NCBI RefSeq assembly: GCF_000014185.1
Contig: NC_008148.1
Span: forward strand, 806,001-870,000
Length of the DNA stretch: 64,000 nt
Origin: Rubrobacter xylanophilus DSM 9941
GTDB lineage: Bacteria; Actinomycetota; Rubrobacteria; Rubrobacterales; Rubrobacteraceae
Direction of reading: 5' to 3'
This document shows positions 8,491 to 17,509 of the stretch, piece by piece. How positions within the stretch are numbered: position 1 is the stretch's first letter; each line of letters opens with the position of its first letter. The notes below the pieces were generated by a model. The model had not been told where the DNA came from. It ran no database searches and saw nothing but the letters and a program-made list of their open reading frames with translations. A program made the translations under genes and the position numbers.

Positions 8491-9444
8491 GTGGAAGAGC
8501 GCGAGATCACCATAGTCAAGGGGAAGAGGAGCACCCCCTTCTCGCGCGGCATCCTGGCCCAGACGCTCTCGCAGGCCGGGGCCAAGCCCGAGCTGGCCCA
8601 CCGGATAGCGAGCGAGGTGCGGGCCGAGCTGCTCGCCGAGCAGCGCTACACGGTCGAGGAGGAGGAGGTCCTCGCCCGGGTGCGGGACAAGCTCATCAAG
8701 AAGGACGCCCTGGTCGTGGAGCGGCTGGACAAGTGGCGCATCCTGCGCGAGTCCACCGAGCCCATCGTGGTGCTCATCGGGGGGGCGACGGGGGTGGGCA
8801 CCAGCACGCTGGCGGCCGACGTGGCGCGCAGGCTCAACATCCAGAGCGTGATAGGGACCGACTCCATCCGCGAGGTGCTGCGCCACGCCATCAGCCCGGA
8901 CCTGGTCCCCGCGCTGCACAAGAGCTCCTACGCCATAAAGCCGGAGGACATCAGGATCCCGGTGAAGGAGGAGAACACCACGCTCTACGGCTTCAGGATC
9001 CAGGCCTCCCAGGTGGCGGTGGGGGTCGAGGCCATAGTGGACCGCGGCCTGAAGGAGGGGACCAACCTGGTGATAGAGGGGGTGCACCTGGTCCCGGAGA
9101 TCATCCTGGACCGCTACCGCGACCACCCGAACGTCTGCTCGCTCGTGGTCTACCTCTCGGACGAGGCGGCCCACCGCTCGCGCTTCTACATCCGGGCCTT
9201 GGGGACCGCCATGCGCCGCCCGGCCGAGGAGTACATCGCGCACTTCGGGGAGATCCGCCAGATCCACGACTACATAGTGGAGAGCGCCCGCAGGATGGGG
9301 GTGCACACGGTGGAGAACTTCTCCATAGAGAACTCCTCGGACGCGGCGGTGGAGATAGTGGCCAACCGGGTCTCGGGGATCGCCGAGAAGGCGGCCCGGC
9401 GCCCGTCCTCGCTGCTTCTGGACGCCAGCGCCCGCGGCGGCTGA
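8491..9444 (+). CDS. 2-phosphoglycerate kinase with N-terminal ATP-cone
   Basis: A 317-residue protein in two parts. Residues 1-90 form an ATP-cone-like module (VKGKRSTPFSRGILAQTL). Residues 92-317 are a P-loop kinase with Walker A GGATGVGTSTLA and GTDSIREVLRH, characteristic of archaeal-type 2-phosphoglycerate kinases, which make 2,3-bisphosphoglycerate, the precursor of the thermoprotective solute cyclic 2,3-diphosphoglycerate. No cyclic-2,3-DPG synthetase gene is in the window, so the end product here is uncertain. GTG start; GGAAGGGACG lies upstream. Cytoplasmic. Assignment to the family is strong; the physiological role is inferred. Confidence 0.8.
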   Translation: MEEREITIVKGKRSTPFSRGILAQTLSQAGAKPELAHRIASEVRAELLAEQRYTVEEEEVLARVRDKLIKKDALVVERLDKWRILRESTEPIVVLIGGATGVGTSTLAADVARRLNIQSVIGTDSIREVLRHAISPDLVPALHKSSYAIKPEDIRIPVKEENTTLYGFRIQASQVAVGVEAIVDRGLKEGTNLVIEGVHLVPEIILDRYRDHPNVCSLVVYLSDEAAHRSRFYIRALGTAMRRPAEEYIAHFGEIRQIHDYIVESARRMGVHTVENFSIENSSDAAVEIVANRVSGIAEKAARRPSSLLLDASARGG

Positions 9445-9496
9445 GCGCCCGGGCCTTTCCCTGCGACCGGCGCTACAATACCCAGAGGCTTATCTA

Positions 9497-9865
9497 GTGG
9501 AGGTGCCAGAGGTCGTGCCTGACAAGCAGCGGGTGCAGAGCTTTATCCTCGGCGGGCTCGCGGGGCTCGCCGCCGGGCTCCTCTTCGCTCCCCGGAGCGG
9601 CCGCGAGACCCGGGGCTCCCTCGCCGAGCGGCTCTGGGAGGCCCGCGACCGGGGCCGCGAGCGGTACCTGGACGCGCAGGAGCGGCTGCGCGAGCGGATG
9701 GCCCGCGAGCGGGAGGAGGGTCCGGCCGGGGAGCCTTCTCCCCGGCCGGACCCGCGGGCCGAGGAGCTACGCGCCCGCGTGCGCGAGCTCCGGGAGCGGC
9801 TGCTGCGCGAGCGGGCGGAGGGGCCGCGGGACGTGGGCGGGGGAGAGGGCGGGGGTCCGGCGTGA
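9497..9865 (+). CDS. YtxH-like small membrane protein
   Basis: A 122-residue protein with one short N-terminal membrane segment (FILGGLAGLAAGLLFAPRSG), the hallmark of YtxH/general stress proteins, followed by a very basic and acidic coiled-coil tail rich in Arg and Glu. Role unknown; related proteins are induced by stress. GTG start with AGAGG upstream; a TACAAT box at 9474-9479 could be its -10. It overlaps the next gene by four bases (GTGA). Confidence 0.6.
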   Translation: MEVPEVVPDKQRVQSFILGGLAGLAAGLLFAPRSGRETRGSLAERLWEARDRGRERYLDAQERLRERMAREREEGPAGEPSPRPDPRAEELRARVRELRERLLRERAEGPRDVGGGEGGGPA

Positions 9866-10473
9866 GGCCGACGTCCTTCGTCCCGATGATCCACCAGATC
9901 ACGCCGCAGGAGGCCGCCGAGATACCGGGCCTCGGGGCCGCGCTCTCCTACTGGACGGAGGGCGGGGCAGGCCCCCGGGAGTGGTTCGAGGAGGTGCTCG
10001 ATGCCTGGGGACCGGCCGGTTTCGCCGTCCGGCGGGGGGAGGAGGTGCAGGGGTTCGTGGTGTACGGCCCCCGGGAGCACCTGCCGCGCTCCGGGCGCTA
10101 CCCGCTCCCCGTGGAGGACGGCGCGGTCCTGCTCGCCTACGCGGCGGGCGACCAGCGGACCCGCCGGCGCCTGATCCTGCGTACGCTCAGGGATCTCCGG
10201 CAGCGCGGGGTGGGGCGGGTGGAGGCCATAGCCAGCGACGCCGGGGCCCGCTTTCACGTGCCGACCCGCCTTCTGGCCGAGAGCGGCTGGCGTCCGGTGC
10301 GCCGCTGCTGGTGCCTGGGGGGGTTCTACACGCTGGTGCGGGTCGACCTCGGGACCACGGTGGAGGTGGCCGGGCTGGCGCGCGACCTGCTCGGCCGGGT
10401 GCGCCTCCCCGCCCTGAAGGGGCCGTCCCCCGTGCCGGGGGTCTTCAGCCGGGCGGCAGGATCGCGGTCTTGA
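9862..10473 (+). CDS. GNAT-like acyltransferase, unassigned
   Basis: A 203-residue soluble protein. The central stretch (EVQGFVVYGPREHLP, then a basic helix QRTRRRLILRTLRDLRQRGV followed by VEAIASDAG) resembles the core of GCN5-related N-acetyltransferases, but the pyrophosphate-binding R/Q-x-x-G-x-G/A loop is not clear. Function cannot be assigned. GTG start coupled to the YtxH-like gene. Its last 29 bases overlap the convergent gene on the minus strand. Confidence 0.5.
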   Translation: MRPTSFVPMIHQITPQEAAEIPGLGAALSYWTEGGAGPREWFEEVLDAWGPAGFAVRRGEEVQGFVVYGPREHLPRSGRYPLPVEDGAVLLAYAAGDQRTRRRLILRTLRDLRQRGVGRVEAIASDAGARFHVPTRLLAESGWRPVRRCWCLGGFYTLVRVDLGTTVEVAGLARDLLGRVRLPALKGPSPVPGVFSRAAGSRS

Positions 10474-10942
10474 ACCGCGGGGGTTCCCCCGCCGCGGAGA
10501 CCCTCACCTCTATGATCCTGCGGGGCTGCTCGGGAGGGGCCTCCCGCGGCGGGGAGAGCGGCGAGAGGTCGAGCTCCACTACGACGCGGGCGCGCTCTCC
10601 CGGCGCGAGGGAGCCCACCTCCTCTCCGTAGCTGCGGCGCTCCTCGACGGCGGTGTTCTCGGAGAAGACCGCCACCCGGACCTCCACGTCCTCCAGCCTC
10701 CTGCCGGAGGCGTTCCGCAGCCCGATCTCCAGGCGCTGCCCGTCCTTCTGCTCCAGCGCGGCCAGCTCCTCCTTGCTGAGCGCTATCCTGATGCCCTCGG
10801 CCGGGGCTGGGGACCGCTGGCGGGGCTCCAGGCTCTGCTCGTCGTAGGACCGTGCGCTCATGTTGGCCAGGAGCAGGAACATCCCCGCCGCCGCGACAAA
10901 GGAGAGGGCCGTCGCGGCCGCCCACGCCAGCACGCCCCTCAT
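10445..10942 (-). CDS. Membrane-anchored protein with Ig-like outer domain
   Basis: 165 residues: an N-terminal membrane helix (about residues 5-27), a short linker, then a beta-rich domain with LEIGLRNASGRRLEDVEVRV and SLAPGERARVVVELDL, the pattern of FxLYD-type or other extracellular Ig-like folds. It is probably exported and anchored. Last gene of the two-component/lipoprotein operon; its ATG overlaps the lipoprotein stop by four bases, so it is likely translated with it. Function unknown. Confidence 0.6.
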   Translation of the reverse strand: MRGVLAWAAATALSFVAAAGMFLLLANMSARSYDEQSLEPRQRSPAPAEGIRIALSKEELAALEQKDGQRLEIGLRNASGRRLEDVEVRVAVFSENTAVEERRSYGEEVGSLAPGERARVVVELDLSPLSPPREAPPEQPRRIIEVRVSAAGEPPRFKTAILPPG

Positions 10943-12105
10943 CCGCCCTCCCCGCCGGCGGGCAGCGGCACCTCGTACAGGTTGTAGAACTCCCGCAGCA
11001 GGGCCTCGGCCGGGGCATCCTCAACCCGGGGGCCCGAGAAGACCCCCCGGGCGACGATCGCCACGCTCCCCCCTCCGGGGGCCCAGGCCAGATCCTCGGG
11101 CCCCGACTTTATCTCCATGCCCTCGTTCCTCGTGGCCGCCCGCAGCTCGCCCGTCCGGAGGTCGAGCACGTACAGGTTGGCGGGCGAGTTGGGGTGCAGG
11201 CGGCCGATGATGGCGAGCCGCGAGCCGTCGGGGGAGACCCTGATGCCGGAGGCGGCGAAGTCCCGGCCCACGTCGGGGTCCAGCTCCGGGCGGTCCGAGC
11301 CGGGGGGGATGCGGTAGAGGCCGTAGAGCCCGGGGCTCTCCCGCTTCGGGGCCGCCTCGGTCTTGGCCACGAAGTAGATGCCCCTCCCCGTCCACTGCGG
11401 GGCGCCGAGCACCTTGAGGCCGCTCTCCAGGCGGGCCACCCTCTCCAGGCCCCGGCTCTCTAGGTCGAAGGCGTAGATCTCCGGACCCTCCCCCCCCGCG
11501 GGCGGGGCGCTGGCAAGCAGGGCCAGCCTCCCGTCGGGGGAGACGGAGATGGCGGTCACGCGCCCCGGCACCCGCACCCCGGCGTAGGGTACGAGCTGAC
11601 CGCCCATCGAGAGCGCGAGGGTGCTGCCGGAGGGGCCGCGTTCCAGGGCGGCTATCATCTCGCCGCTCCCGGGCAGCGGGCTGAAGGCCACCGCCCTCTC
11701 CGAGACCCTGCGCGCCCGCAGGCCGTCTTCTCCGGGCCCGATCAGGTAGAGGTCCTTGCCGTCCGGGTCCAGCGCGGCCAGGGAGTTCCCGGAGAGCCAC
11801 TCCACCCTGCGCGCCCCGATCTCGCCGGTGGCCCTCCACGCCGCCCGCTCGGCGCCGGCGGGCTTCTCGACGACGTAGCCGTCCACGGTGAAGGCTATGC
11901 GGGTCCCGTCGGGGCTCCAGGCCGGGGAGCCCTTGTAGCCGGGGCCGAAGCTCAAGGGGTGTACGCCGGGACCGAGCCCCAGGTCCGGGCGCTCCCCGGC
12001 GGGGATGGGGAGCACGGAGATCTCGCGCGCCTCCGGGTGGGAGCACCCCCAGAGGAGCAGGGCCGCAAGGACCGCCGCAAGCCCCGCGGCCGCGCTACCC
12101 CGCAC
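10939..12105 (-). CDS. Beta-propeller lipoprotein, LpqB-like
   Basis: 388 residues with a lipoprotein signal (hydrophobic core then LLWGC, Cys21) followed by repeated propeller blades marked by [40 protein letters not shown] and [13 protein letters not shown] (WD40/TolB-like). It is probably tethered to the outer face of the membrane. Position after response regulator and sensor kinase mirrors the mtrA-mtrB-lpqB order of Actinobacteria, where LpqB modulates MtrB. Here the GerMN domain of LpqB is missing, so the match is partial. Its start lies inside the end of the kinase gene (11-base overlap). Confidence 0.65.
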   Translation of the reverse strand: MRGSAAAGLAAVLAALLLWGCSHPEAREISVLPIPAGERPDLGLGPGVHPLSFGPGYKGSPAWSPDGTRIAFTVDGYVVEKPAGAERAAWRATGEIGARRVEWLSGNSLAALDPDGKDLYLIGPGEDGLRARRVSERAVAFSPLPGSGEMIAALERGPSGSTLALSMGGQLVPYAGVRVPGRVTAISVSPDGRLALLASAPPAGGEGPEIYAFDLESRGLERVARLESGLKVLGAPQWTGRGIYFVAKTEAAPKRESPGLYGLYRIPPGSDRPELDPDVGRDFAASGIRVSPDGSRLAIIGRLHPNSPANLYVLDLRTGELRAATRNEGMEIKSGPEDLAWAPGGGSVAIVARGVFSGPRVEDAPAEALLREFYNLYEVPLPAGGEGG

Positions 12106-13951
12106 GCGGGGCCTCCGGACGCCGGGGGTTCTTGGGGAGCCGCACGGTGAAGGTCGAGCCCTCCCCCAGCCGGCTCTCCACGGAGATCGAACCGCCGTGC
12201 ATCTCCACGATCTGCTTGCAGATGGCGAGCCCGAGCCCGCTGCCGCCGGTGGACCTCGAGCGGTCCTTCTCCACCCGGTAGAAGCGCTCGAAGAGGTGGG
12301 GGAGGTCCTTCTCGGGTATCCCCACCCCGGTGTCCTTGACCCGCACGACCGCCTGCTCCCCGCTCTCCGCGACCGTTACGTCCACCCGGGAGCCCTCCTC
12401 GGAGTACTTCACGGCGTTGTCCAGCAGGTTCAGGAACACCTGGTAGAGCTTCTGGGCGTCGCAGGTGAGGTGCACCCCAGCCTCGTAGAGGTTTATCTCT
12501 ATCCCGAAGCGCAGCGCCTTGGGCTCGACCGCCTCGACCGCGTCCCGCAGGATGCGGTCGAGGCCGGCCGGCGCGAGCTGCAGCGAGTACTGCCAGGAGT
12601 CCATCTGGGCGAGCGTCATGAGCTCCTCCACCATCGCCCGGATCCTGCTGAGCTCCCCCTCGGCGAGCTCCAGGGCCCGGTTCTCCAGCGGGTCGAGCCT
12701 CTCGCGGGCCCGCTGCAGCAGCCCCACGGCGCTCTGGATGGTGGTGAGCGGCGTCCTGAGCTCGTGCGAGAAGTCCGAGACGAAGGCGGACTTGGCCCGC
12801 TCCAGGGCCCGGTACTCGCTTATGTCCCTGACCGCGAGTATGACCCCGCCCTGCGAGCGCCCGCCGCTGTCCATCCGCGCGGCGTAGGCCCAGAAGGACT
12901 TCTCGCCGAGCTCGACCTCCCTGACGGAGAAGCCGGTCTCCGCCGCCTCCCGGACGATGCCCAGGATCTCCGGGGCCACGCCGACCTCCCTCAGGCTGCG
13001 TCCCCTGTCTCCGGGGCGCACCCCGAGCATCCGGGCCGCGGCGGCGTTGGCCATGGTGATGCCGCCCGCGTGGTCGGTGGCCACAAGGGCCTCCAGCGAG
13101 GCCTCCAGCACCGCCTCCAGATGCTTTTTCTGGTCCTGGATCTCGCTTATGTAGTGCTCTATCTCGCCGGCCATGTAGTTGAAGGCCCGCGCCATCTCCC
13201 CGAGCTCGTCCCTGCTGGTGACCGGCACGGGCGTGCTGTAGTCGCCGGAGGCGACCCTTATGGCGGCGTCGCGGGTCTCGGAGAGGGGGCGGGTGATCTG
13301 GCGGGTCAGCAGCAGGCTGGCCCCCCCGGCGAGCAGGACGCTCGTGCCGATGGCCCCGACTATCCCCAGCCGCAGGTACGAGAGGCTCTGGTCCAGCTCG
13401 TCCTGCGGGACGTCGTAGACCATGACGCCCCTGGAGACGCCCCCCGCGTCGAGCAGCGGCCACACGGTTATGTAGGAGCCGTCGGCGCGGGTGAGGATGC
13501 CCTTGCCCTGCGGCGAGGAGGCCACCCGCTGTATGAGGCCCCGCTCGAGCCCCAGGCGCTCGTAGGTCCTGTGCGGGTCGAGCGGGTTGCCGAGCCCGTC
13601 GCGGGCGGCGAGGGGCCTGCCGCCGGGGCCCACGTAGAGCACCGCGAGCCCCGTGGGGTCGGAGACGGTCTGCACGAGCTCCCCGGCGTAGCTCTCGGGC
13701 GGCGGCAGGGTCTGGTCCTCGGGACGCCGGAGGCCCTCGATGAACTCGGTCGCCCCCGCGTTCGCCGTGCGGGAGCGCTGGATGAGCAGGGTGTTCTCCG
13801 CCTCGACGAGCCGCTGCTGGGCGAAGTAGAAGAGCACCAGCCCGATCACCAGGCTGGCCGCCGAGGAGACCCCGACGAGCGCGACGAAGATCCGGCCCTT
13901 GAACCCGGGGGACCTCCAGGGAAACCTCCTCTTTGTGCCTTCGATCTTTAT
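12095..13951 (-). CDS. Sensor histidine kinase (HAMP-PAS-HisKA-HATPase)
   Basis: Domains in order: first membrane helix, an extracytoplasmic sensor domain of about 140 residues, second helix ([20 protein letters not shown]), HAMP, PAS, HisKA with the phospho-accepting His in FSHELRTPL, and HATPase_c with N, G1 (DTGVGIPE) and G2 boxes. It phosphorylates the response regulator encoded just upstream. The first standard start (GTG, 13847-13849) would remove most of helix one. The frame stays open upstream and encodes a basic N-terminus plus the whole helix. The best-placed codon there is ATA at 13949-13951 behind GGGGAGG, so I use that end as a hypothesis. The annotated length could be 584 (GTG) or 618 residues. 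Confidence 0.85.
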   Translation of the reverse strand: MKIEGTKRRFPWRSPGFKGRIFVALVGVSSAASLVIGLVLFYFAQQRLVEAENTLLIQRSRTANAGATEFIEGLRRPEDQTLPPPESYAGELVQTVSDPTGLAVLYVGPGGRPLAARDGLGNPLDPHRTYERLGLERGLIQRVASSPQGKGILTRADGSYITVWPLLDAGGVSRGVMVYDVPQDELDQSLSYLRLGIVGAIGTSVLLAGGASLLLTRQITRPLSETRDAAIRVASGDYSTPVPVTSRDELGEMARAFNYMAGEIEHYISEIQDQKKHLEAVLEASLEALVATDHAGGITMANAAAARMLGVRPGDRGRSLREVGVAPEILGIVREAAETGFSVREVELGEKSFWAYAARMDSGGRSQGGVILAVRDISEYRALERAKSAFVSDFSHELRTPLTTIQSAVGLLQRARERLDPLENRALELAEGELSRIRAMVEELMTLAQMDSWQYSLQLAPAGLDRILRDAVEAVEPKALRFGIEINLYEAGVHLTCDAQKLYQVFLNLLDNAVKYSEEGSRVDVTVAESGEQAVVRVKDTGVGIPEKDLPHLFERFYRVEKDRSRSTGGSGLGLAICKQIVEMHGGSISVESRLGEGSTFTVRLPKNPRRPEAPRAG

Positions 13952-13973
13952 TGCCCGCCTCCCCCGGAGGAGG

Positions 13974-14714
13974 TCAGCCCTCGAGCCGGGCCGCCCGGTA
14001 GCCGACGCTCGGGACGGTCTGGATGATCTCGGGTCGCGAGGGGTCGCGCTCTATCTTGGACCTCAGACGCGAGATGTGCACGTCTATGTAGCGGCTGGCC
14101 AGATAGTGCGACCCGGTGGAGACCGCCTCGGAGATCTGGGCCCGGGTGAAGGCCTGCCCGGGCCGCCGCAGGAGCAGCGCCAGGATCTTGAACTCCGTGG
14201 GGGTGAGGTCCAGCGGCTCGCCGTCGCGGGTCACGGTGTAGGCGTTGGTGTCCATCTCCAGCGGGCCGAGCCGGAGCACCCCGTCCCGGCGGCCGCCCTC
14301 CCGCCGCCCGAGCCGCCGGAGAATGGCCTTTATGCGCGCCAGAAGCTCCTTGGTGTCGAAGGGCTTGGTGATGTAGTCGTCGGCCCCGAGCTCCAGCCCC
14401 ACCACCTTGTCCACCGACTGGCTCTTGGCGGTGAGCAGGATGACCGGAACGTCGCTCCGCTCCCGGATCTTCTTCAACACCTCGAACCCGCTGAGCCGGG
14501 GCATCATGATGTCCAGCACCACCAGGTCCGGCTCCTCCCGGTCCAGCGTCTCGAGCGCCTCGATGCCGTCCTCCGCAGCCAGTACCTCATACCCCTCGGA
14601 GACCAGCAGGATGCTCGTGACCTCCAGAAGCGCCGCGTCATCGTCGACCAGAAGTATCTTCTCCTTCAAGCCTCCCGTAAAACCTCCGTCAAGCCTCGGC
14701 TCCTGCAACCCCAT
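13974..14714 (-). CDS. OmpR/PhoB-family response regulator
   Basis: 246 residues: receiver domain with acidic pocket VDDDAALLE and phospho-acceptor Asp in LVVLDIMMP, Lys in KPFDTKELL, then a winged-helix DNA-binding domain ending in the recognition wing ISRLRSKIERDPSRPEIIQTV. Cognate of the kinase gene starting about 22 bases downstream. The order regulator-kinase-propeller lipoprotein suggests an MtrA-like regulator of envelope and division genes; a PhoB-like role is the alternative because the same subfamily serves the pst operon. ATG start; a TTG 48 bases later (LKEKILLVDDD) would also give a normal N-terminus. Divergent from dnaK. Confidence 0.85.
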   Translation of the reverse strand: MGLQEPRLDGGFTGGLKEKILLVDDDAALLEVTSILLVSEGYEVLAAEDGIEALETLDREEPDLVVLDIMMPRLSGFEVLKKIRERSDVPVILLTAKSQSVDKVVGLELGADDYITKPFDTKELLARIKAILRRLGRREGGRRDGVLRLGPLEMDTNAYTVTRDGEPLDLTPTEFKILALLLRRPGQAFTRAQISEAVSTGSHYLASRYIDVHISRLRSKIERDPSRPEIIQTVPSVGYRAARLEG

Positions 14715-14766
14715 ATCCTACCCGAGCCGGCCGCACGTCGCATCCGTTGCGGGCCGTCGTGTAATG

Positions 14767-14795
14767 TTGAATATAAGACGCTTAGATTTTATACT
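14767..14795 (+). promoter_or_regulatory. dnaK promoter, TTGAAT-17-TATACT
   Basis: TTGAAT (14767-14772) and TATACT (14790-14795) are separated by 17 bases, a near-consensus vegetative promoter 45 bases before dnaK. The two hexamers and the spacing are the same as those of groEL at 41745-41773. An imperfect inverted repeat TTAG-N8-CTAA (14782-14797) overlaps the -10 and could be an operator. I do not see the actinobacterial HAIR sequence or a CIRCE element here. Confidence 0.75.
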
Positions 14796-14839
14796 AACGG
14801 CGCTTTAGATCGTGCCGTCGCAAACCCAAGGAGGGATTG

Positions 14840-16750
14840 ATGGGCAAGAGCATCGGGATAGACCTTGGGACGACAAACAGCTGCGTTGCCGTTCTGGAGG
14901 GTGGGGATCCGGTGGTCATCCCGAACGCGGAGGGTGAGCGGACCACGCCCTCTGTCGTGGCGTTTGACAGGAAGAGCGGGGAGCGGCTTGTCGGGCAGCT
15001 TGCCCGGCGGCAGGCGGTTACCAATCCCGAGCGGACGGTCTACTCCATAAAGCGCTTTATGGGCCGCCGCTACAACGACGTCAAGCAGGAGGCCGAGCGG
15101 GTCGGGTACCAGGTGGTTCCTGGGCCGCACGGGGACGTACGCGTCCGGCTCGGCGACAAGGACTACTCGCCGCCGGAGATCTCGGCGATGATCCTGCAGA
15201 AGCTCAAGCGGGACGCGGAGGACTACCTGGGCGAGGAGGTGACCGACGCGGTCATCACCGTGCCGGCGTACTTCGAGGATGCGCAGCGCCAGGCCACCAA
15301 GGACGCTGGCAGGATCGCGGGGCTCAACGTCAAGAGGATCATCAACGAGCCCACGGCGGCCGCGCTGGCGTACGGTCTGGACAAGGAGAACGACCAGACC
15401 ATCCTCGTCTTCGACCTGGGCGGCGGTACGTTCGACGTCTCCATCCTCGAGCTGGGCGACGGCGTCTTCGAGGTGAAGGCCACGAGCGGCAACAACCACC
15501 TCGGCGGAGACGACTTCGACGCCAAGGTGGTCGAGTGGATCGTGGAGGAGTTCAAGAAGGCCGAGGGGATAGACCTCTCCAGGGACAAGATGGCGATGCA
15601 GCGGCTCGTGGAGGCCGCGGAGAAGGCCAAGAAGGAGCTCTCCTCCACGACGAGCACCAACATAAACCTGCCGTTCATCACGGCCGACGCCAACGGCCCG
15701 AAGCACCTGGACCTCACGCTCACCCGGGCCCAGTTCAACAAGCTCACCGCGGACCTCGTCGAGGCCACCGCCGGGCCGGTGCGCCAGGCGATGCAGGACG
15801 CGGGGCTCAAGCCGGGTGACGTGGACCAGGTGATCCTGGTCGGCGGCTCCACCCGTATACCCGCGGTGCAGGAGAAGGTCAAGGAGCTCACGGGCAAGGA
15901 GCCGCACAAGGGCATCAACCCGGACGAGGTGGTGGCCATCGGCGCGGCCATCCAGGCCGGGGTGCTCGCCGGCGAGGTCAAGGACGTGCTCCTGCTCGAC
16001 GTCACGCCGCTCTCTTTGGGCATCGAGACCAAGGGCGGCGTGTTCACCAAGCTCATCGAGCGGAACACGACCATTCCGACGCGCAAGAGCGAGATCTTCA
16101 CCACCGCCGAGGACAACCAGCAGTCGGTGGAGATCAAGGTGTACCAGGGCGAGCGCGAGATCGCGGCGCACAACAAGCTGATCGGCAACTTCCAGCTGGT
16201 CGGTATCCCGCCCGCCCCGCGCGGGGTGCCGCAGATCGAGGTGACCTTCGACATCGACGCCAACGGCATCCTGAACGTCGGGGCGAAGGACCTCGGCACC
16301 GGCAAGGAGCAGAAGATCACGATAACCGCCTCCAGCGGGCTCTCCGACCAGGAGATAGAGCAGATGGTCCGCGACGCCGAGGCCCACGCCGAGGAGGACC
16401 GCAGAAAGCGGGAGGAGGCGGAGATCCGCAACAACGCGGACAACCTCGTCTACTCGGTCGAGCGCTCGCTGAAGGAGGTCGACGGCAAGGTGGACTCCTC
16501 TACCAGGGAGGAGATCGAGAAGGCCATCAAGGAGGCCAAGGAGGCGCTCGCCGGCGACGATATCGAGGAGATAAAGCGGAAGCAGGAGGCGCTGATGTCC
16601 GCCTCCCACAAGCTCTCGCAGGTCCTCTACCAGCAGGCCCAGGAGCAGCAGCAGTCCGGCTCCTCGGGCGGCTCCTCCGATGAGGACGTGGTGGAGGACG
16701 CCGAGATCGTCGACGAGGAGGATGAGGAGAAGCGCGACGACAACAGGTAG
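14840..16750 (+). CDS. dnaK: Molecular chaperone DnaK (Hsp70)
   Basis: 636 residues. ATPase domain signatures: [14 protein letters not shown] at the N-terminus, [14 protein letters not shown] in the middle, and [11 protein letters not shown]; then the substrate-binding beta domain ([12 protein letters not shown] linker region) and a helical lid ending in an acidic [16 protein letters not shown] tail. It binds unfolded peptides with cycles of ATP hydrolysis, assisted by DnaJ and GrpE encoded downstream. ATG start at 14840 with GGAGGG upstream; a TTG three bases earlier is not preferred. The short 24-residue segment missing in Gram-positive Hsp70s is absent here too, as expected. Confidence 0.98.
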   Translation: MGKSIGIDLGTTNSCVAVLEGGDPVVIPNAEGERTTPSVVAFDRKSGERLVGQLARRQAVTNPERTVYSIKRFMGRRYNDVKQEAERVGYQVVPGPHGDVRVRLGDKDYSPPEISAMILQKLKRDAEDYLGEEVTDAVITVPAYFEDAQRQATKDAGRIAGLNVKRIINEPTAAALAYGLDKENDQTILVFDLGGGTFDVSILELGDGVFEVKATSGNNHLGGDDFDAKVVEWIVEEFKKAEGIDLSRDKMAMQRLVEAAEKAKKELSSTTSTNINLPFITADANGPKHLDLTLTRAQFNKLTADLVEATAGPVRQAMQDAGLKPGDVDQVILVGGSTRIPAVQEKVKELTGKEPHKGINPDEVVAIGAAIQAGVLAGEVKDVLLLDVTPLSLGIETKGGVFTKLIERNTTIPTRKSEIFTTAEDNQQSVEIKVYQGEREIAAHNKLIGNFQLVGIPPAPRGVPQIEVTFDIDANGILNVGAKDLGTGKEQKITITASSGLSDQEIEQMVRDAEAHAEEDRRKREEAEIRNNADNLVYSVERSLKEVDGKVDSSTREEIEKAIKEAKEALAGDDIEEIKRKQEALMSASHKLSQVLYQQAQEQQQSGSSGGSSDEDVVEDAEIVDEEDEEKRDDNR

Positions 16751-16761
16751 CGGCGCTCCCC

Positions 16762-16809
16762 GGGCTTCTTCCCCGACCTCTCCCCGAGCAGGGGCCGGGG
16801 AAGAAGCCC
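16762..16809 (+). terminator. Long hairpin between dnaK and grpE
   Basis: Bases 16762-16775 pair perfectly with 16796-16809 (14 bp), and CCCC/GGGG inside the loop can extend it. No T run follows. It could be a partial terminator or an RNA-stabilising hairpin that keeps dnaK message in excess over grpE and dnaJ, a known feature of chaperone operons. Confidence 0.6.
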
Positions 16810-16813
16810 TACC

Positions 16814-17479
16814 ATGGAGGGCGCGGCCGCAGAGCGTGAGGAGGGCGATGTAATCTTGAGCAACGAGGAGCGCAAGGAGCGCGGGCACGAGCCGGAGGGC
16901 CCGCAGCGTGAGGAGAAGGTCGAGGAGCCCCAGGGCTCCCCGGTCGACCCCGCCTCGGTAGAGGAGAACGCCCCGCCCGAGGCCTCCGCCGAAACCGCCC
17001 CGGAGGAGGCCGGGAAGGAGGTGCGCGAGGAGGAGCTAGCGAAGCTCCGCGAGGAGCTCGAGGCCGTCCGCAGAGAGCGGGACGAGTACCTCGACGCCCT
17101 CCGGCGCCTCAAAGCCGAGTTCGAGAACTCCCGCAAGCGCATGGAGCGGGAGGCCCAGCGGATCCGGGAGGCGGCCGCCGAGCGGCTGGTGGCCGAGCTG
17201 CTCCCCGTGCTCGACAACCTGGACCGCGCCCTCGAGGCCGAGGGCGACATCCGCGAGGGCGTGCGGGCCACCCGGGACCAGCTCACCGACGTGCTCTCGC
17301 GCGAGGGCCTGACCCCCATAGCCTCCGACGGCCAGCACTTCGACCCGAGCGTGCACGAGGCCGTCATGAGCCAGCCCTCCGAAGAGCACGAAGAGGGTAC
17401 CATCATCCAGACCTTCGAGCGGGGCTACATGTTCAACGGACGACCCATCAGGCCGGCGAAGGTTGTAGTTGCAGTTTAG
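16814..17479 (+). CDS. grpE: Nucleotide exchange factor GrpE
   Basis: 221 residues: an acidic disordered N-terminus (about 70 residues), a long coiled coil, then the conserved core [17 protein letters not shown] and the C-terminal beta domain with [13 protein letters not shown] and VVVAV. It releases ADP from DnaK. ATG at 16814 lies right behind the hairpin; a TTG at 16856 (SNEERKERG) with AGGAGGG upstream is an equally reasonable start and would shorten the protein by 14 residues. Part of the dnaK operon. Confidence 0.92.
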
Positions 17480-17509
17480 GTTTAATATAACCGTTGAGTT
17501 GAGAGTTAT

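Noticed and set aside
14789-16888. 699-residue open frame antisense to dnaK
   Set aside because: Long antisense frames opposite dnaK are a known by-product of its codon use at high GC; the encoded protein is Leu/Gly/Val/Arg-rich with no domain, and dnaK is unmistakable.
17489-17509. GTTGAGTTGAGAGTT before dnaJ as a HAIR operator for HspR
   Set aside because: HAIR needs CTTGAGT and ACTCAAG arms seven bases apart; this is a direct repeat with no inverted partner.
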